Assembly: GCA_009193035.1 (NCBI GenBank)
Contig: SWDT01000139.1
Coordinates: 44,209-108,208, forward strand
Direction of reading: 5' to 3'
DNA: 64,000 nucleotides
Source of the DNA: Halicephalobus mephisto
Lineage: Eukaryota > Nematoda > Chromadorea > Rhabditida > Panagrolaimidae
Below the pieces are notes generated by a model. That model did not search any database. It saw only the letters and a program-made list of their open reading frames with translations, and was not told where the DNA came from. The translations under genes and the position numbers were made by a program. Positions 11,412 to 24,387 of this stretch are shown here, piece after piece. Position 1 is the first letter of the stretch. Each line of letters opens with the position of its first letter.

Positions 11412-12882
11412 TATTAAATATTTTTGCGTAGTTTAAGAACGAATTTAAATTGTTAATTTTAAAGCGGAAAATGCTCGTTCTGAGCATTTCTCAAACAATC
11501 AAAATTTTAATTTTTTTCTTAGAAAGAAAATAGGTTGGTCTAATATTGCGAGCATATTGCAGATTTTGTTTCGATACTAACCAACTTGGGTAAATGCTGC
11601 GCGCAAATTGCAGAGTTTACTCTGATATCAACTGACTTGGGTAAACGTTGCAAGTATATTGCAGATTTTGCTTCGATTTTGATGTCGACTACTTTATAGA
11701 TCTCTGTACTAATTCATTTCTCTATCATAGAATGGTTTACTGGGCATTAAAGATATACTAAATTCATTGTCGAAAAATACATCAACTGTAATTTTTGGTA
11801 GGACTAGGAATTTTTAATTTTTTTAAGAAACTTTAATTGTTGGTCTTACAACGAAAAATACTTGTTTTATTTCTCGATCATGAGATGTTGTTATTGTACA
11901 TTGAAGGGCCACTAATTAAATTTGTAATCGAAAAACAGTCATTGTTCATGATGAGATTAATTCCGATTCAGTTAACATTTTTTATTTTTTCTAAATCACA
12001 CCTTAAACCTCGGTCTTGTCACGAAAACTATTTTATTTACAGATTAAACTTGAAATTGGTTACTGTATGTATGAGAATAACCAAATTCTTTATTAAAAAA
12101 TAAGTTAAACATTGTTCGTTTTGGGACCAATGTTTTTGAATTTAACAGTTTTTAAAATTACATCTCAAACATCGATTTCGTCACGAAAAATGCTTTATTT
12201 TCTAATATCTACTTTGATCATTGATTCTTTAACTGCAAAACACGGATCAAATCCAGGGGATATCCGAAATCTCAAGTTTAAAAACCGAATTTCTCGTTCG
12301 CGAAATGGAAATCTCGACAATTTTTTAAATAAATATTCCATAAAATTTTAAAACAAATATTTCATAAAATTTTAAAATTCAAAAAACGTAAACAAACGTC
12401 AAAAATACCAAATAACAAAAAAGGAAATAGGAGCCTGGCCCGATCAATTAGACGATTGACTGGCTCACAATCGGTCTTGTTCGCCAAGTTGACTCTCGCG
12501 CAGATCGGAAAAACGTCACTTCCCATTTTGCTTAAATTTGTAGTGTTCATCTTTCTCGATTGAGTAATTTTATAAAATTAAAAAATCAAACAAAATATTT
12601 TCCAAAAGTTCATAACTTTTATTAATTTTTAAATTACTTCAAAAAAATATTTTCCAAAAATATAATTTTTGTAAATTTAACAATTTTATAAAATTTAAAA
12701 TAATATTTTTGAATTTTTAAAAAATAACTCTTTAGATAAGAAATTTTCGATTTTAAAAAAATAATATTTTTGAATTTCCGATTTTCTGCAAAAATGACTT
12801 TTATTGAATTTTTAAAAAATAAAATATTTTAAAATTTTTCGAAATATTTTTAGAATTTTTTAAAATTGAATATTTTTGATGT
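11412..12882. other. Mostly gene-free; 51-base tandem repeat and an unresolved ORF
   Basis: Three copies of a 51-base unit start at 11559, 11610 and 11661 (GCAGATTTTGYTTCGAT...CTTGGGTAAA). From 11836 to 12190 a passage with GTC(T)TGTCACGAAAA...TTTTATTT recurs about every 165 bases. At 12362-12550 on the minus strand there is a 62-codon frame of balanced composition (starts MNTTNLSKMGSDVFPICAR) with a hydrophobic end. I cannot connect it to other exons and do not recognise it. Confidence 0.45.
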
Positions 12883-14850
12883 TTAATTTTGACAGTAAGG
12901 ACCGGGACAGAATCTGGAGATTCTCTCGCCGATGGCGTCGATGAGGCTGGAGAGGAATCGGAAGGAAAGGTCGAGGTTGTCCATGGAGTTCCTCTGGATC
13001 ATGTCCTGGATGGCGGCGTTGCAAATAACAGAGATGCCAGCAGACAAGTCGAAAGGCGTGGAAGAGCATTTGTTCAGACTGTTCTGGATGACGTCGAACC
13101 AATTTTGCACATCAGTACTCCTTAAAAAATCACATTATTTAAAAAACTTAAATTAAAAATTATATTATTTAAAAAATCTAAATTAAAAATCACATTATTT
13201 TTTGAAAATTTGAATTAAAAATCACATTATTTAAAAAATTTAAATTAAAAATTACAATTTTAAAAAAACTTAAATTAAAAAATATATTTAAAAAGAAAAT
13301 CGAAAATTATATTTTTTTTAAAACCAAAAATCATACTATTTTAAAAACTAAATTTTAAAAAAATTAATTTTAAAAAAAAACTAAATTTTAAAAAAATTAA
13401 TGTTAAAGATAATTGATTTTAGAAAACTCACAATTGTGCTTTAATCACGTTCGAACACTGCTGGATTTCGTCACGGGTGATGGCAGAGCCGGGATCACGA
13501 CGAAGGAACATTTGTTTCAAAGTTGTGGTGATTCTGAAAAGTCTTGATCGAATTTCTTCTGCGGCAAATTTGAAACATCCACAAGTGATGGGAGTGATCT
13601 TCTGGAGGGCCATTTGACAAGGTTCTTGAAGCGAATTTGTGCATTCATTGATGACGTCACAGTGATTTTTTCTGTAATATCTTACAGGAGGATTCAGAAG
13701 ACATCTGGCGGTATTTTCGGCGTGTTGAGGATTTCTGGCGGCACAAGCGGAGATTCTCAGTTGTTGGATGATTTCTTTCGAAACGGCTTCGATGGCTACA
13801 GTAGACGTCAAAGATGAAGCTTCATCGAAATCCGGAATATCCAAAAATTCAGGAAAATCAGGAATAGTTTTCCGAATACAGAATCCTGTTTCCTTGGCTA
13901 TGGCTGGATAAAGATCTTCTCGAATGCACTTTGAAACCCTCGGATCGGTCCCCATGATGATGTTAACAATGGTCTTGGCGAAGGATAAACAGACTTTACA
14001 GTTGCCCAAGGGACCCATGGAACTCCAAGCCAGACCTTGGATGTGATTCTGGTTCATCGGGAAGAAGCATTTTCCTGTTGAACGAGCTTCGGAAATGGAA
14101 GAAGCGAAACAAGCTTCATTTGCACGACTGAAAAAATATTTTAGGAAATTTATTTTTTACAAAATTATCTCAACTTGAATTTCTAAAATTAAAGATTTTA
14201 AAAATCTCTTAAATTTTCCAAAATTTTAAATTTAAAAAAGTCTAAAAATTAAAAATTTTTGGTTTCAGATAGTTTTAAAAGTTTTTTTTTGAATATTTTA
14301 TTAGTTTTCAAAATGTTCTAAAACTTTCATAATATTCTAGAGGATTTCAGAATTTTTTTTCAATTTTCAAAAATTCTAAAAATATTTAAAAAATTGATTT
14401 TTTATATAATTTTAGATTTTTTGAAAGTTTTTATTTTAATAAAAATTTAAAAAATATTTTTTACATAATTTAAATTTTTTGAAAGTTTTTATTTTAATAA
14501 AAATTTCAAAATATTTTTTATATAATTTTAGATTTTTTGAAAGTTTTTATTTTAGTAAAAATTCTAAAAATTGATTTTTTACATAATTTTAGATTTTTTG
14601 GAAGTTTTTTAATAAAAATTAAAAAAACTTACATAGTATCTTGAACAAGTTCATTGTCATATTTCGAAGCATTTTGATTCAAATGAGCACTAAGACAGTT
14701 CAAATAAGCTCCATACATTTGAACATTATCTTCATTTTTCGAACATATTTCGTCATTTCCAACAAAACCAGGATTACTGTCAGATTCCAATGGTATCTGA
14801 CAACTAACTAATCCAACAATTATTAAATTTAAAAAAATAATTTTAATCAT
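12883..14850 (-). CDS. Secreted cysteine-rich protein, unknown family
   Basis: Three phased exons, 14633-14850, 13432-14127 and 12883-13120, encode 383 residues. A clear signal peptide (MIKIIFLNLIIVGLVSCQ) is followed by about twenty regularly spaced cysteines and many predicted amphipathic helices (for example CKVCLSFAKTIVNIIMG, ENTARCLLNPPVRYY, PCQMALQKITPITCGC). The protein ends ISRFCPGPYCQN. Donors are GTAAGT and GTGAGT, and acceptors TTTTCAG and TTTAAG. The pattern suggests a helical, disulfide-rich extracellular protein of the kind expanded in nematodes. I do not recognise a named domain; saposin-like and DUF19-like folds were considered but the spacing fits neither clearly. A TATA box sits just upstream. 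Confidence 0.8.
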
Positions 14851-14884
14851 TTTTTAATTTTTATTTAAAATTTCCTCAGAACCT

Positions 14885-14894
14885 CTATTTATAT
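14885..14894 (-). promoter_or_regulatory. TATA box of the gene at 12883-14850
   Basis: On the minus strand the sequence reads GATATAAATAGAGG, 35-44 bases upstream of the ATG at 14850. That spacing leaves a very short 5' leader, typical of highly expressed secreted-protein genes in nematodes. Confidence 0.55.
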
Positions 14895-15168
14895 CATTTT
14901 CTTCAAAAATCAAAGTTCATTTTTGAGAATTTTTCAAAAATACAGAAAATAAAAAACAAAAAACTTCAAAAATCGCTTCTGAATCATCTTCGAAAATCTG
15001 ATTCACCACTTTCACTCTGAGAAAAAACACTCCTCGACCAAAGATTCTCAAAAACAATAATTTTAATCATTTTATCCGGCCAAAAACAAAGTTCAAAAGT
15101 AATCAGTAAATTCTGTGTAACAGTACAAAAATAATCAGTAAAATGGCGGTCTACATCACATATACAAC

Positions 15169-17402
<2,234 letters not shown>

Positions 17403-17419
17403 CCTGCGTCACCCTTATC

Positions 17420-17421
17420 CT
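17420..17421 (-). promoter_or_regulatory. Probable trans-splice acceptor before pap-1
   Basis: The minus strand reads CTGGTTTTTTAG then GATAAGGG, with the pap-1 ATG 17 bases further on. No donor exon is evident upstream, and the previous gene ends about 180 bases away, as in nematode polycistronic units. Confidence 0.5.
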
Positions 17422-17603
17422 AAAAAACCAGGTTACAAATACTGTAAAATCAAAACGACCGAATAACAAACAACACGCAAAAAATCACGATTCTAAATTG
17501 TGATTGCACATGAATCAAGTTTTCGTTCCGAGACCGATGTTCCGTCTCCGTTTCAACTGTTTATTCTTTTAGGTACTCATGTATAATTTTATTTCACTTT
17601 TTC

Positions 17604-18146
17604 TTATTTTTTTCCTCCTAATATTGCTTGATTATTGTCTGGTAGACTTGAATCTGGTCCTACGGGGCTTGAATATAGGTTAGTTTTGTCTCCTTTGTCA
17701 GACCTCGGAGATTTTTTACTTTTAGGATAATCTTCTATCTCGACAAATCTTCGGTCGTTCTCAATGATCTCTGCTGCCTTGATTTCTTGACTGACTCTAG
17801 CAGCTGTTTGGTAAACGTTACCGTATGCTCCTTGTAGAACTGGAAAGAATTTTTATATCGACTTTAATCCTACGAAAAACCTCCTGTAAGTCCTTCTGAT
17901 TCTGATCTGTCGTTAGATAATTGAGTACATCAGTTACAGGACACATCCCGCATAGTCTCCAGGAGTCGTGTCTTCCAGTACCGGACCTAACGAGAAATCA
18001 AATGCTTTATTTGTTTCCAGAATATTTTTTGCATCAAAGTATACATGTTCTTTCCCAGTCAATCTTATTCCATATATATCAAATCACTCCCAAACAAGGT
18101 AGGTCGTCACAGCAGACATTATTCCAAGTACTATTCCAGAGAACAT
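17604..18146 (-). CDS. Small membrane-anchored protein gene, model unresolved
   Basis: An ATG at 18146 opens MFSGIVLGIMSAVTTYLVWE, a glycine-zipper-like membrane segment, then hits an in-frame TGA. The same frame continues beyond that TGA for over 40 sense codons (IRLTGKEHVYFDAKN...PGDYAG). A last exon, 17604-17839, is open for 78 codons to TAA (AARVSQEIKAAEIIENDRRF) and has a lysine/serine-rich tail. Two models compete. One splices from GTGATT at 18087 to TTAG at 17987-17988 and changes frame. The other reads across the TGA and joins the last exon from GTGTCC. Neither has two strong donors. The gene is real by position and coding bias, but its product is not established. It lies 202 bases upstream of pap-1. 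Confidence 0.4.
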
Positions 18147-18633
18147 GATTTAAAAAGTATTAAATATCCGTCCAAAACACATTACACCAAAAACAGAGGG
18201 AAAAATTCATTGAGAAGGCCATACTTTTACAAAACACATTTAGGGATTTAGATTTACCTAAAATCTATCTGTTATTAAACAAAATGCACAACAACTTTAT
18301 CCGTATCTATACCAGCCATACTAGTACCAACAAGGGAACTTCTGACATATCCACTCATTTCATCATTCACCTCTTCTGCCGTACTTATCGCTAACAGAAA
18401 ATAAAAAACATCTTATTCATATTTTTCATTATTCTTCTATAAAAACCATAAAATGCAAATCTCGATACTTCTGGAAAAGTATCTAATGGCTAATGACCAA
18501 TATCTCCTGCAAAATACAATTCTAAAAAATTACAAAAGAATACTAAATCAAAAGTTGCATAAATTCTCAAATTTGGTATAAAACGTTCTACTCGTCAATT
18601 ATTGAAAAAACTAGCCATTTATCTTGAGTAATT
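18147..18633 (-). other. Exon-like segment between cept-1 and the small membrane gene
   Basis: After a CTGTTAG acceptor, 18275-18390 is open on the minus strand (STAEEVNDEMSGYVRSSLV) to a TAA at 18275. An upstream piece at about 18440-18478 (DTFPEVSRFAFY) matches its phase through a GTTTTT donor, but a TAG precedes it in frame. It may be a small operon gene with an unidentified 5' end, or a degraded one. Confidence 0.35.
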
Positions 18634-19898
18634 TTAATCCGTTCTTCTCGTCCTTGGTGGAGCTCCAGGAACAGGTTCTAGACTGAAACAATTAATATGG
18701 AGATATTCACAAAACTGACGACACACAACAGTGCAAAAGATTAGCAACGATCCATATGCATAAATCTAAAAATAACTATTATTATTATTACATAAAACTA
18801 CACTCACCGTTGCTAAAATAAGTAATTTCCTTTCATCAAAATAAAAATCATAATATTGATTAAGAATCAATGCAATTGGCGCTAGATAAATCCAATCCCA
18901 AATAGACAATTCCCATCTACTCATGTGAGCTATGACCAATCTGCACGATGCTTTAGATCCAACAGCCCCAAACAATAAACAAAACAACGTTATATTTTCA
19001 TCATATACTCCTGTTGTTGATTTACTGTATATCATACAAAATGGCACAACAACTGCTAATAACGGAAATACAGGAAATAACACTGACGTATCTGCAACTG
19101 TTGATCCATTTTTGCCAGATCCTTCACAAAAAATAACTTTCAAATAACCTCCTATCTGCCATGCACATAATATTAAACTTCCAGAAACAACCAGAAATTT
19201 AAAACCAATTCCTAAAAAATACCATGACCAAATTCCAGGACCAAATACTCCTGTCACAAGCAACACTCCAATAACTGTCATTTGAGCTTCTGTGACATCA
19301 AATTTAGCAAATCTCAATTGTCCCGTACAATACGTCGACCATTGTGCTGCATAAAAAACAGTTGTTGATACAACAGCAATTACAAGTACAGCATAACGAT
19401 GTTCACCTAATTGCATTGCATGACATATATTCAACGTCACAAATACTTGTGACACAGCATCACATCCATGATCAAATAATTCTCCTAATGGCGATGATGA
19501 ATTTGTTCTTCTTGCTTGTTTTCCATCAATTGCATCTAAAGTTTGATATAAAAACAATCCAAGAGCTGCTTGAAAATACACCCAAGTCGGAGCTTGTTCT
19601 TTTGCAGACCAGCAATAATGCGAAAGAATAAGCATTGTAGTCAAATTAATCAGTAATCCAACAAGAGTTATTAAATTCGGGGCGACCCACATTGGACATA
19701 ACATGACACACTTTTCCCAGAATCTACAAATTTAAAAAATACACATAAAAGTAAATAAAAAACAAACTTTTTCATGCATAATTCATCAAGCCATGATATA
19801 TCCGTTGCCGAATATTTGTGATCTCCAAGTTTTTTGAGTTGCATATCAGGCAATTTGCAGTCGCTTTCTATGTAACTTTTCCATAGATTCAGCAATCT
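18634..19898 (-). CDS. cept-1: Choline/ethanolamine phosphotransferase (CEPT type), 5' end uncertain
   Basis: Exons 19768-19898, 18808-19723 and 18634-18765 are in phase and total 393 codons. The CDP-alcohol phosphatidyltransferase signature DG(x2)AR(x8)G(x3)D(x3)D is intact as DGKQARR...GELFDHGCD, about 105 residues in. The protein is otherwise a chain of membrane helices; N-terminal to them is LPDMQLKKLGDHKYSA, matching where this family usually begins. It transfers phosphocholine or phosphoethanolamine from CDP to diacylglycerol in ER/Golgi membranes. The first exon has no ATG at its acceptor. Either translation starts at the internal ATG of PDMQLKKLG, after trans-splicing at 19899-19901, or the exon is joined in phase to the upstream exon ending at 20211. 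Confidence 0.9.
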
Positions 19899-20174
19899 CT
19901 GTAATAAATTTTAAAACCATCTTGTAAAAAATTTCCTTATAAAATTGTTTCAACACGAATTTCCAAGTTTTCAGACACAATAATGGTCTACGTGACAATT
20001 TCAAATCTACGTTATTTCGCGATGTCACACAATTTCGAAATTAATCTTTTAGAATCATTATGTTTAGATACATTTGAAACTAAAATACGACTTTTGAGAT
20101 TAAAAATTATATAAAAACATTAATAAATATCCAGAAAATTGCAACTAACACCTACATAACTCATCAAAAACGGA

Positions 20175-21033
20175 TTATTTTGCTTGTTTGTGAGAAATAA
20201 AACAACTTACAGGTCCAGATGGGATCGGGGCACTTTTACTGCCTCTGGCAGATCTTGTTTGAACAGGCATTTCTTCTTTTATAAAAACTTCGTCTTCACT
20301 AATATCAATAATCGTAGGTTCTTCTTGACTTATTGATATTTGGTTTGAAGATTCAGAATTCAACACTAACTGATCAACAATCAAGATTGATTCTCCAATA
20401 GCACCAGTAAAATCCGTGGGAACCTTATGCGTCGTCAGGTTGAATTCTAAAATCTAAAAAAGTATTAGTCATCAATGTAAAAATTTCGAAATCACGATTG
20501 ACGTATAAAAACTTCAAAAACACACCTAATACGAAATTTTCAAAGTCATAAAAATTTCAAAAACACAATTAATACAGAAATTTCAAAAAATATCAATATA
20601 TACAAAATCCTGAAAATCCATTATAAAAAATCCCAAAAAAACTACGATCGATATATCGAAGTTCCAAAAACTGCCAATATAAATAAAATTCTAAAAATCT
20701 ACTATATATAAAAAATCCCAAAAAATACGATCGATATATGAAAAACTCCCCAAAAAATTACTATCGGTAAATAGAAACTTCAAAATTATTAATAAAATTT
20801 TTAAAAATACTGTAAAATGTTAAAAATTTTTTATAAAATCCCAAAAAACATTACCAATATACAAAACTTCAGAAAATACTACTAATATATAAAATTCTAA
20901 AAACCACTAAAAATACACAAAATTCAAAAAACTACATAGCAACAAAAAAACCAAAAAACGCGCTTTTCTTGTCTGTCGTCTCAAAAGACTGCCAGACTTT
21001 CCATCTTCCAACTTGAACCAACAAAGTCTGCAT
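20175..21033 (-). CDS. Small protein of unknown family, possible 5' exons of cept-1
   Basis: An ATG exon 20952-21033 (MQTLLVQVGRWKVWQSFETT...) joins in phase to 20175-20446 (EFNLTTHKVPTDFTGAIGE...), giving 117 residues ending SHKQAK. The first part looks like beta strands, as in an OB or similar barrel. The second is acidic then basic (DISEDEVFIKEEMPV, TRSARGSK) and is probably disordered. A perfect GTAAGT donor at 20205-20210 interrupts the second exon and is in phase with the first CEPT exon. The short reading is therefore either an unspliced form of one larger gene or a separate protein. I do not recognise the fold with confidence. Confidence 0.55.
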
Positions 21034-21340
21034 TGTTGCACTATAGTTGTAGTTTCGATAAGGGCAAAATAAACTTTGTCTAAGTCTTATTGATATGACT
21101 GCTCAGACGAGCTGATTGATTAGCAGGTTGAGAAAAATCTCTCTTAGAAAGATAAAAAACAATATAAGACTGATCACACCACGTGCGTAATCTGTGGTTC
21201 CAAATACTCCGACACGGAAGTTGTCCTATTGAAAGTATCAGACGGTATCGACCGATTCGAAAATCAATCATGTCAAAAACGAAAATTATTTTCATCCTCT
21301 AAATTCGCTTACATAAAACTCAACAAAAATCCTAGTAAAC

Positions 21341-22537
21341 TTAATTGTCATCTTTGACTCCTAATTCCATCCTAGCAAAGGAAATAATCTCAGCTCCGTG
21401 AGATCCAAGATAATCATGGACAGTTTGACTCGGATTCAGCATGAAAGACTGCCTCAGAAGTTGAGTTTCGTCTTCATCCATCTGAGTGACTTCACCAGAA
21501 TAGAACTCGTTCAATTCGTCCTTTTCTCCATCCACTTCTTTTTTAATCTCTTGTTTGGTTGCCTGAACAGGTGAACCGAGAGTCACTGGCTTCATTCCAA
21601 TGATATGTTGACAAATTTGAGCAGCAAGTTTCTGAGTCGGGAAACTACTAGAAGTTTGAGTCCGAGCGATCCCCAAAATAGAAGCGTAACGACCCATTTC
21701 GGTTATTGAAGTTCCATCTGGATTGAAAAGTCATCAGATGAGGTAAGGAAGTAAAAAAACTCACTTCTTGGATGGCACTGGACAAAGACAGGAACCTTGA
21801 CAGGTGCCACATAGACTTGAGCTTTCGCGATCGTGATGTTTTCGCCCAGTTTGCCGACAGTCATAGCGATAGCTTCCTTCACAGGTCGATTTTTGCTCGT
21901 TTGAACCGATTCCAAATCTAAAAACACCCCTGTATTTGGGATATATGGAAATAAGCAGACCGATGTTTTGAGAATGTAGGACCTTGTCTGAAGGAGCGGA
22001 AAGGTTCTTGCTTGCCTCCAAAGCAGCTGTAGTCACTTCTTCCAGCTAGAAAAAGACATTATCGGTAGATTTGATATATGAAAGTTTTACCAATTCCTTG
22101 AAAACGTCACAAGAAGAAACAAAGTCCGTCTCGCAATTGAGCTCAACAACTGCAGCGCGGTTATCCTTTGCCTGAGCCCCAATCATGCCTTGTGACGTTA
22201 CTCTAGTTCCTAATCTGGAAGTGGATTAAGTGAGAAATATGGAAAATCCGAAACGAACTTGGCGGCTTTGGCCCATCCTTCTTTTTTCGCCAGATCCCTG
22301 AGCCACTTTTCGGCTTCCTCAAGCTTGTCCGGACCGAATTGCTCCACGGCTTTCCGGACGTTGACGTAACTGTATCCAGTTTTCTTCCTAAGTTTCATCA
22401 GAGCCTGAAATTTAAATTTAAAAAATTTTCAAACAAAAACTTACGTCTTTTTTGGCCGAGGAAGCAGCGGCAGTCTGAGCTCCAGAACTGAGGCATCTGA
22501 CGGAGATTACCTGTAGTCGGGGCACTAGACGAAGCAT
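21341..22537 (-). CDS. tsfm-1: Mitochondrial translation elongation factor Ts
   Basis: Six phased exons, 22445-22537, 22259-22404, 22091-22214, 21961-22045, 21765-21917 and 21341-21717, encode 325 residues. The N-terminus ([19 protein letters not shown]) is basic, Ser-rich and acid-free, a mitochondrial presequence. The UBA-like N-terminal domain has [19 protein letters not shown], and the core has NCETDFVSS, the EF-Ts signature (TDF). The two dimerisation subdomains follow ([19 protein letters not shown] and the [10 protein letters not shown] region). It recycles EF-Tu-GDP in mitochondria. The C-terminus includes an acidic insert ([15 protein letters not shown]) before the end at KDDN. Confidence 0.95.
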
Positions 22538-23338
22538 CCTACTGCAGGGTTGCAAATATAACAAAAATTAAAAAATCTAAAAGAAATTCAAGAAATTCCA
22601 AACGTGACGAAACAAAACCAAAGAAAACATCAGAACCCTCCGCATGTTGCGACTGGCCGGCGACGTGCGAGTGGATGATTTCGAAATACATAGTTCATCC
22701 AGACTATTACTGTCCGTTTTTCCAAAGGAAATTACATATATTGGAAAAACTGGCAGCAATTAAAGTTAGTTATTATTTCTAGGTTTGACTCGCACTTTTG
22801 TTTCATTGCAATTTTGCCAGTTTATCCAAAAAGATCTTTTTTCGAATTTCTTTGTTGAGGAAAAACTGGTAAAATTTTTGATTTTTAAATTTGATTTTTT
22901 TATTCAAATTTTTTTACCTCGTTATTTTTTCTGAAAAATTTGATATAAAAATTTGTAAAAAACTTGATGTAAAAATTTTAAAAAAATTTGATGTAATAAT
23001 TCGTAAAAAATTTGATATATAAATTTTTAAAAAACTTGATGTAAAAATTTCTGAAAAATTTGATATAAAAATTTTTAAAAAATTTGTGAAACTTGATTCG
23101 ACCGTTTATTCCAAAATCTGACTGGCTTTCTAACTTCACTTGCCCGTTTTATCGTTTTATTTGGTTTTCCATGGTCTCGATCAAAATTTTTGAATTTAAA
23201 ATTGATTCGAAATTTTGACTAAAAATCACTTTTTTGCTTTACAAACGCTGAAATATTCCAAAAAAACATGTGTCATCTTTTTTGAAATGAGAAAATTTTC
23301 GTTTTAAAAATTGCAAATTTTTATTTTTCGAGTCGTCG

Positions 23339-24288
23339 ATGAATCCCTTATTCGACAAATTTCCTCTTCATCGAGTTGTTCTTTCTTTTGTCCAGAGGGA
23401 TTACCGTAACGATATCCATGTTCTTCACGGAACCCCTGGATCGAGCGGTAGAAACTGGCTAGGATTAGCTGGACATGACAGAATAGTCCCGTTGGAAGGA
23501 AAAAAGGTCCTCGATGTGGACAGTCAAATCAAGGAAAAATTGGTAAGTAATTTTTAATTTAAAAAAATCAAAAAAAATAAATTTAAAAAATTAAAAACTA
23601 AAAAATTAAAAAATCAGGGAAATTTTTCGTGCCGGGACCATTGGACAATAAAAGTCCACTAAATTGACAAACATTGGTCCCGCCGCGAATAATTTTGAAT
23701 TTACTTTTTTCACTATGTACAGTAGTATTTTGACATACTGTAATCAGACTTAATTGAAAAGTAAACTGTTTTCGTGTCGGGACCATTGGACAAAAAAGTC
23801 CACTAAATTGACAAACATTGGTCCCACCGCGAATAATTTTGAATTTACTTTTTTCACTATGTACAGTAGTATTTTGACATACTGTAACCAAACTTAATTG
23901 AGAAGTAATTGTTTTCGTGCCGGGACCATTGGACAAAAAAGTCCACTAAATTGACAAACATTGGTCCCACCGCGAATAATGTTTAATTTATTTTTTATCA
24001 CATATTTGGTTAATTTTCTTTGAAGAAATAAAATTCCAGAACGAAGATATTCTTTGGCGTTGGGAAGAACTCGAGAAAATCGCCAAACTCGTCGAACATC
24101 CCCATACTGAAGAAAATGAAGAAAAAATTGAAGAAGTTTATTCTGAAAACGGGAGACGGTACCGTACCCTCCGGCCAGGACCCGTGGAACTTCCTACTTG
24201 GGCCGTTCTTGTTTCGAAACCCGACCCAGAATCCTCACTACTCGAGGAGTATACTGTAACCGAAACCATCCTCACCCCTAAAGTGTAG
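23339..24288 (+). CDS. Two-exon gene of unknown family, 150 residues
   Basis: Exons 23339-23542 and 24040-24288 join in phase 0 through GTAAGT and TTCCAG. The protein starts MNPLFDKFPLHRVVLSFVQR, which could be a weak mitochondrial leader. It contains HGTPGSSGRNWLGLAGHDR, then a WRWEELEKIAKLVEHP helix, an acidic stretch, and RPGPVELPTWAVLV. Composition is hydrophilic with Trp-rich helices. It lies head to head with mitochondrial EF-Ts, 800 bases apart, and converges on the gene at 24388. A mitochondrial-ribosome or matrix role is a guess from context. Upstream exons are not excluded because no acceptor precedes the ATG. Confidence 0.65.
23628..24000. repeat. Three 143-base tandem repeats in an intron
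   Basis: Units start with CGTG(C/T)CGGGACCATTGGACAA at about 23628, 23771 and 23914. Each carries AAACATTGGTCCC(G/A)CCGCGAA, then an AT-rich arm with ACAGTAGTATTTTGACATACTG. The inverted pair GGGACCATT ... AATGGTCCC-like words gives each unit a partial palindrome. Confidence 0.9.
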
Positions 24289-24387
24289 ATCAGTGATTTT
24301 AAAGCCCTTTATCGTCCGGATAAATCACATCAAAGATATCCGACGAAAAATGCGATTTTCAATATATATAAAAAAGTAAAATTTCGA

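Noticed and set aside
11837..12351. Two consecutive plus-strand frames (88 and 79 codons)
   Set aside because: They cross a loose repeat of TGTCACGAAAA...TTTTATTT, use AT-rich codons and have no splice partners. They are more likely chance than a gene.
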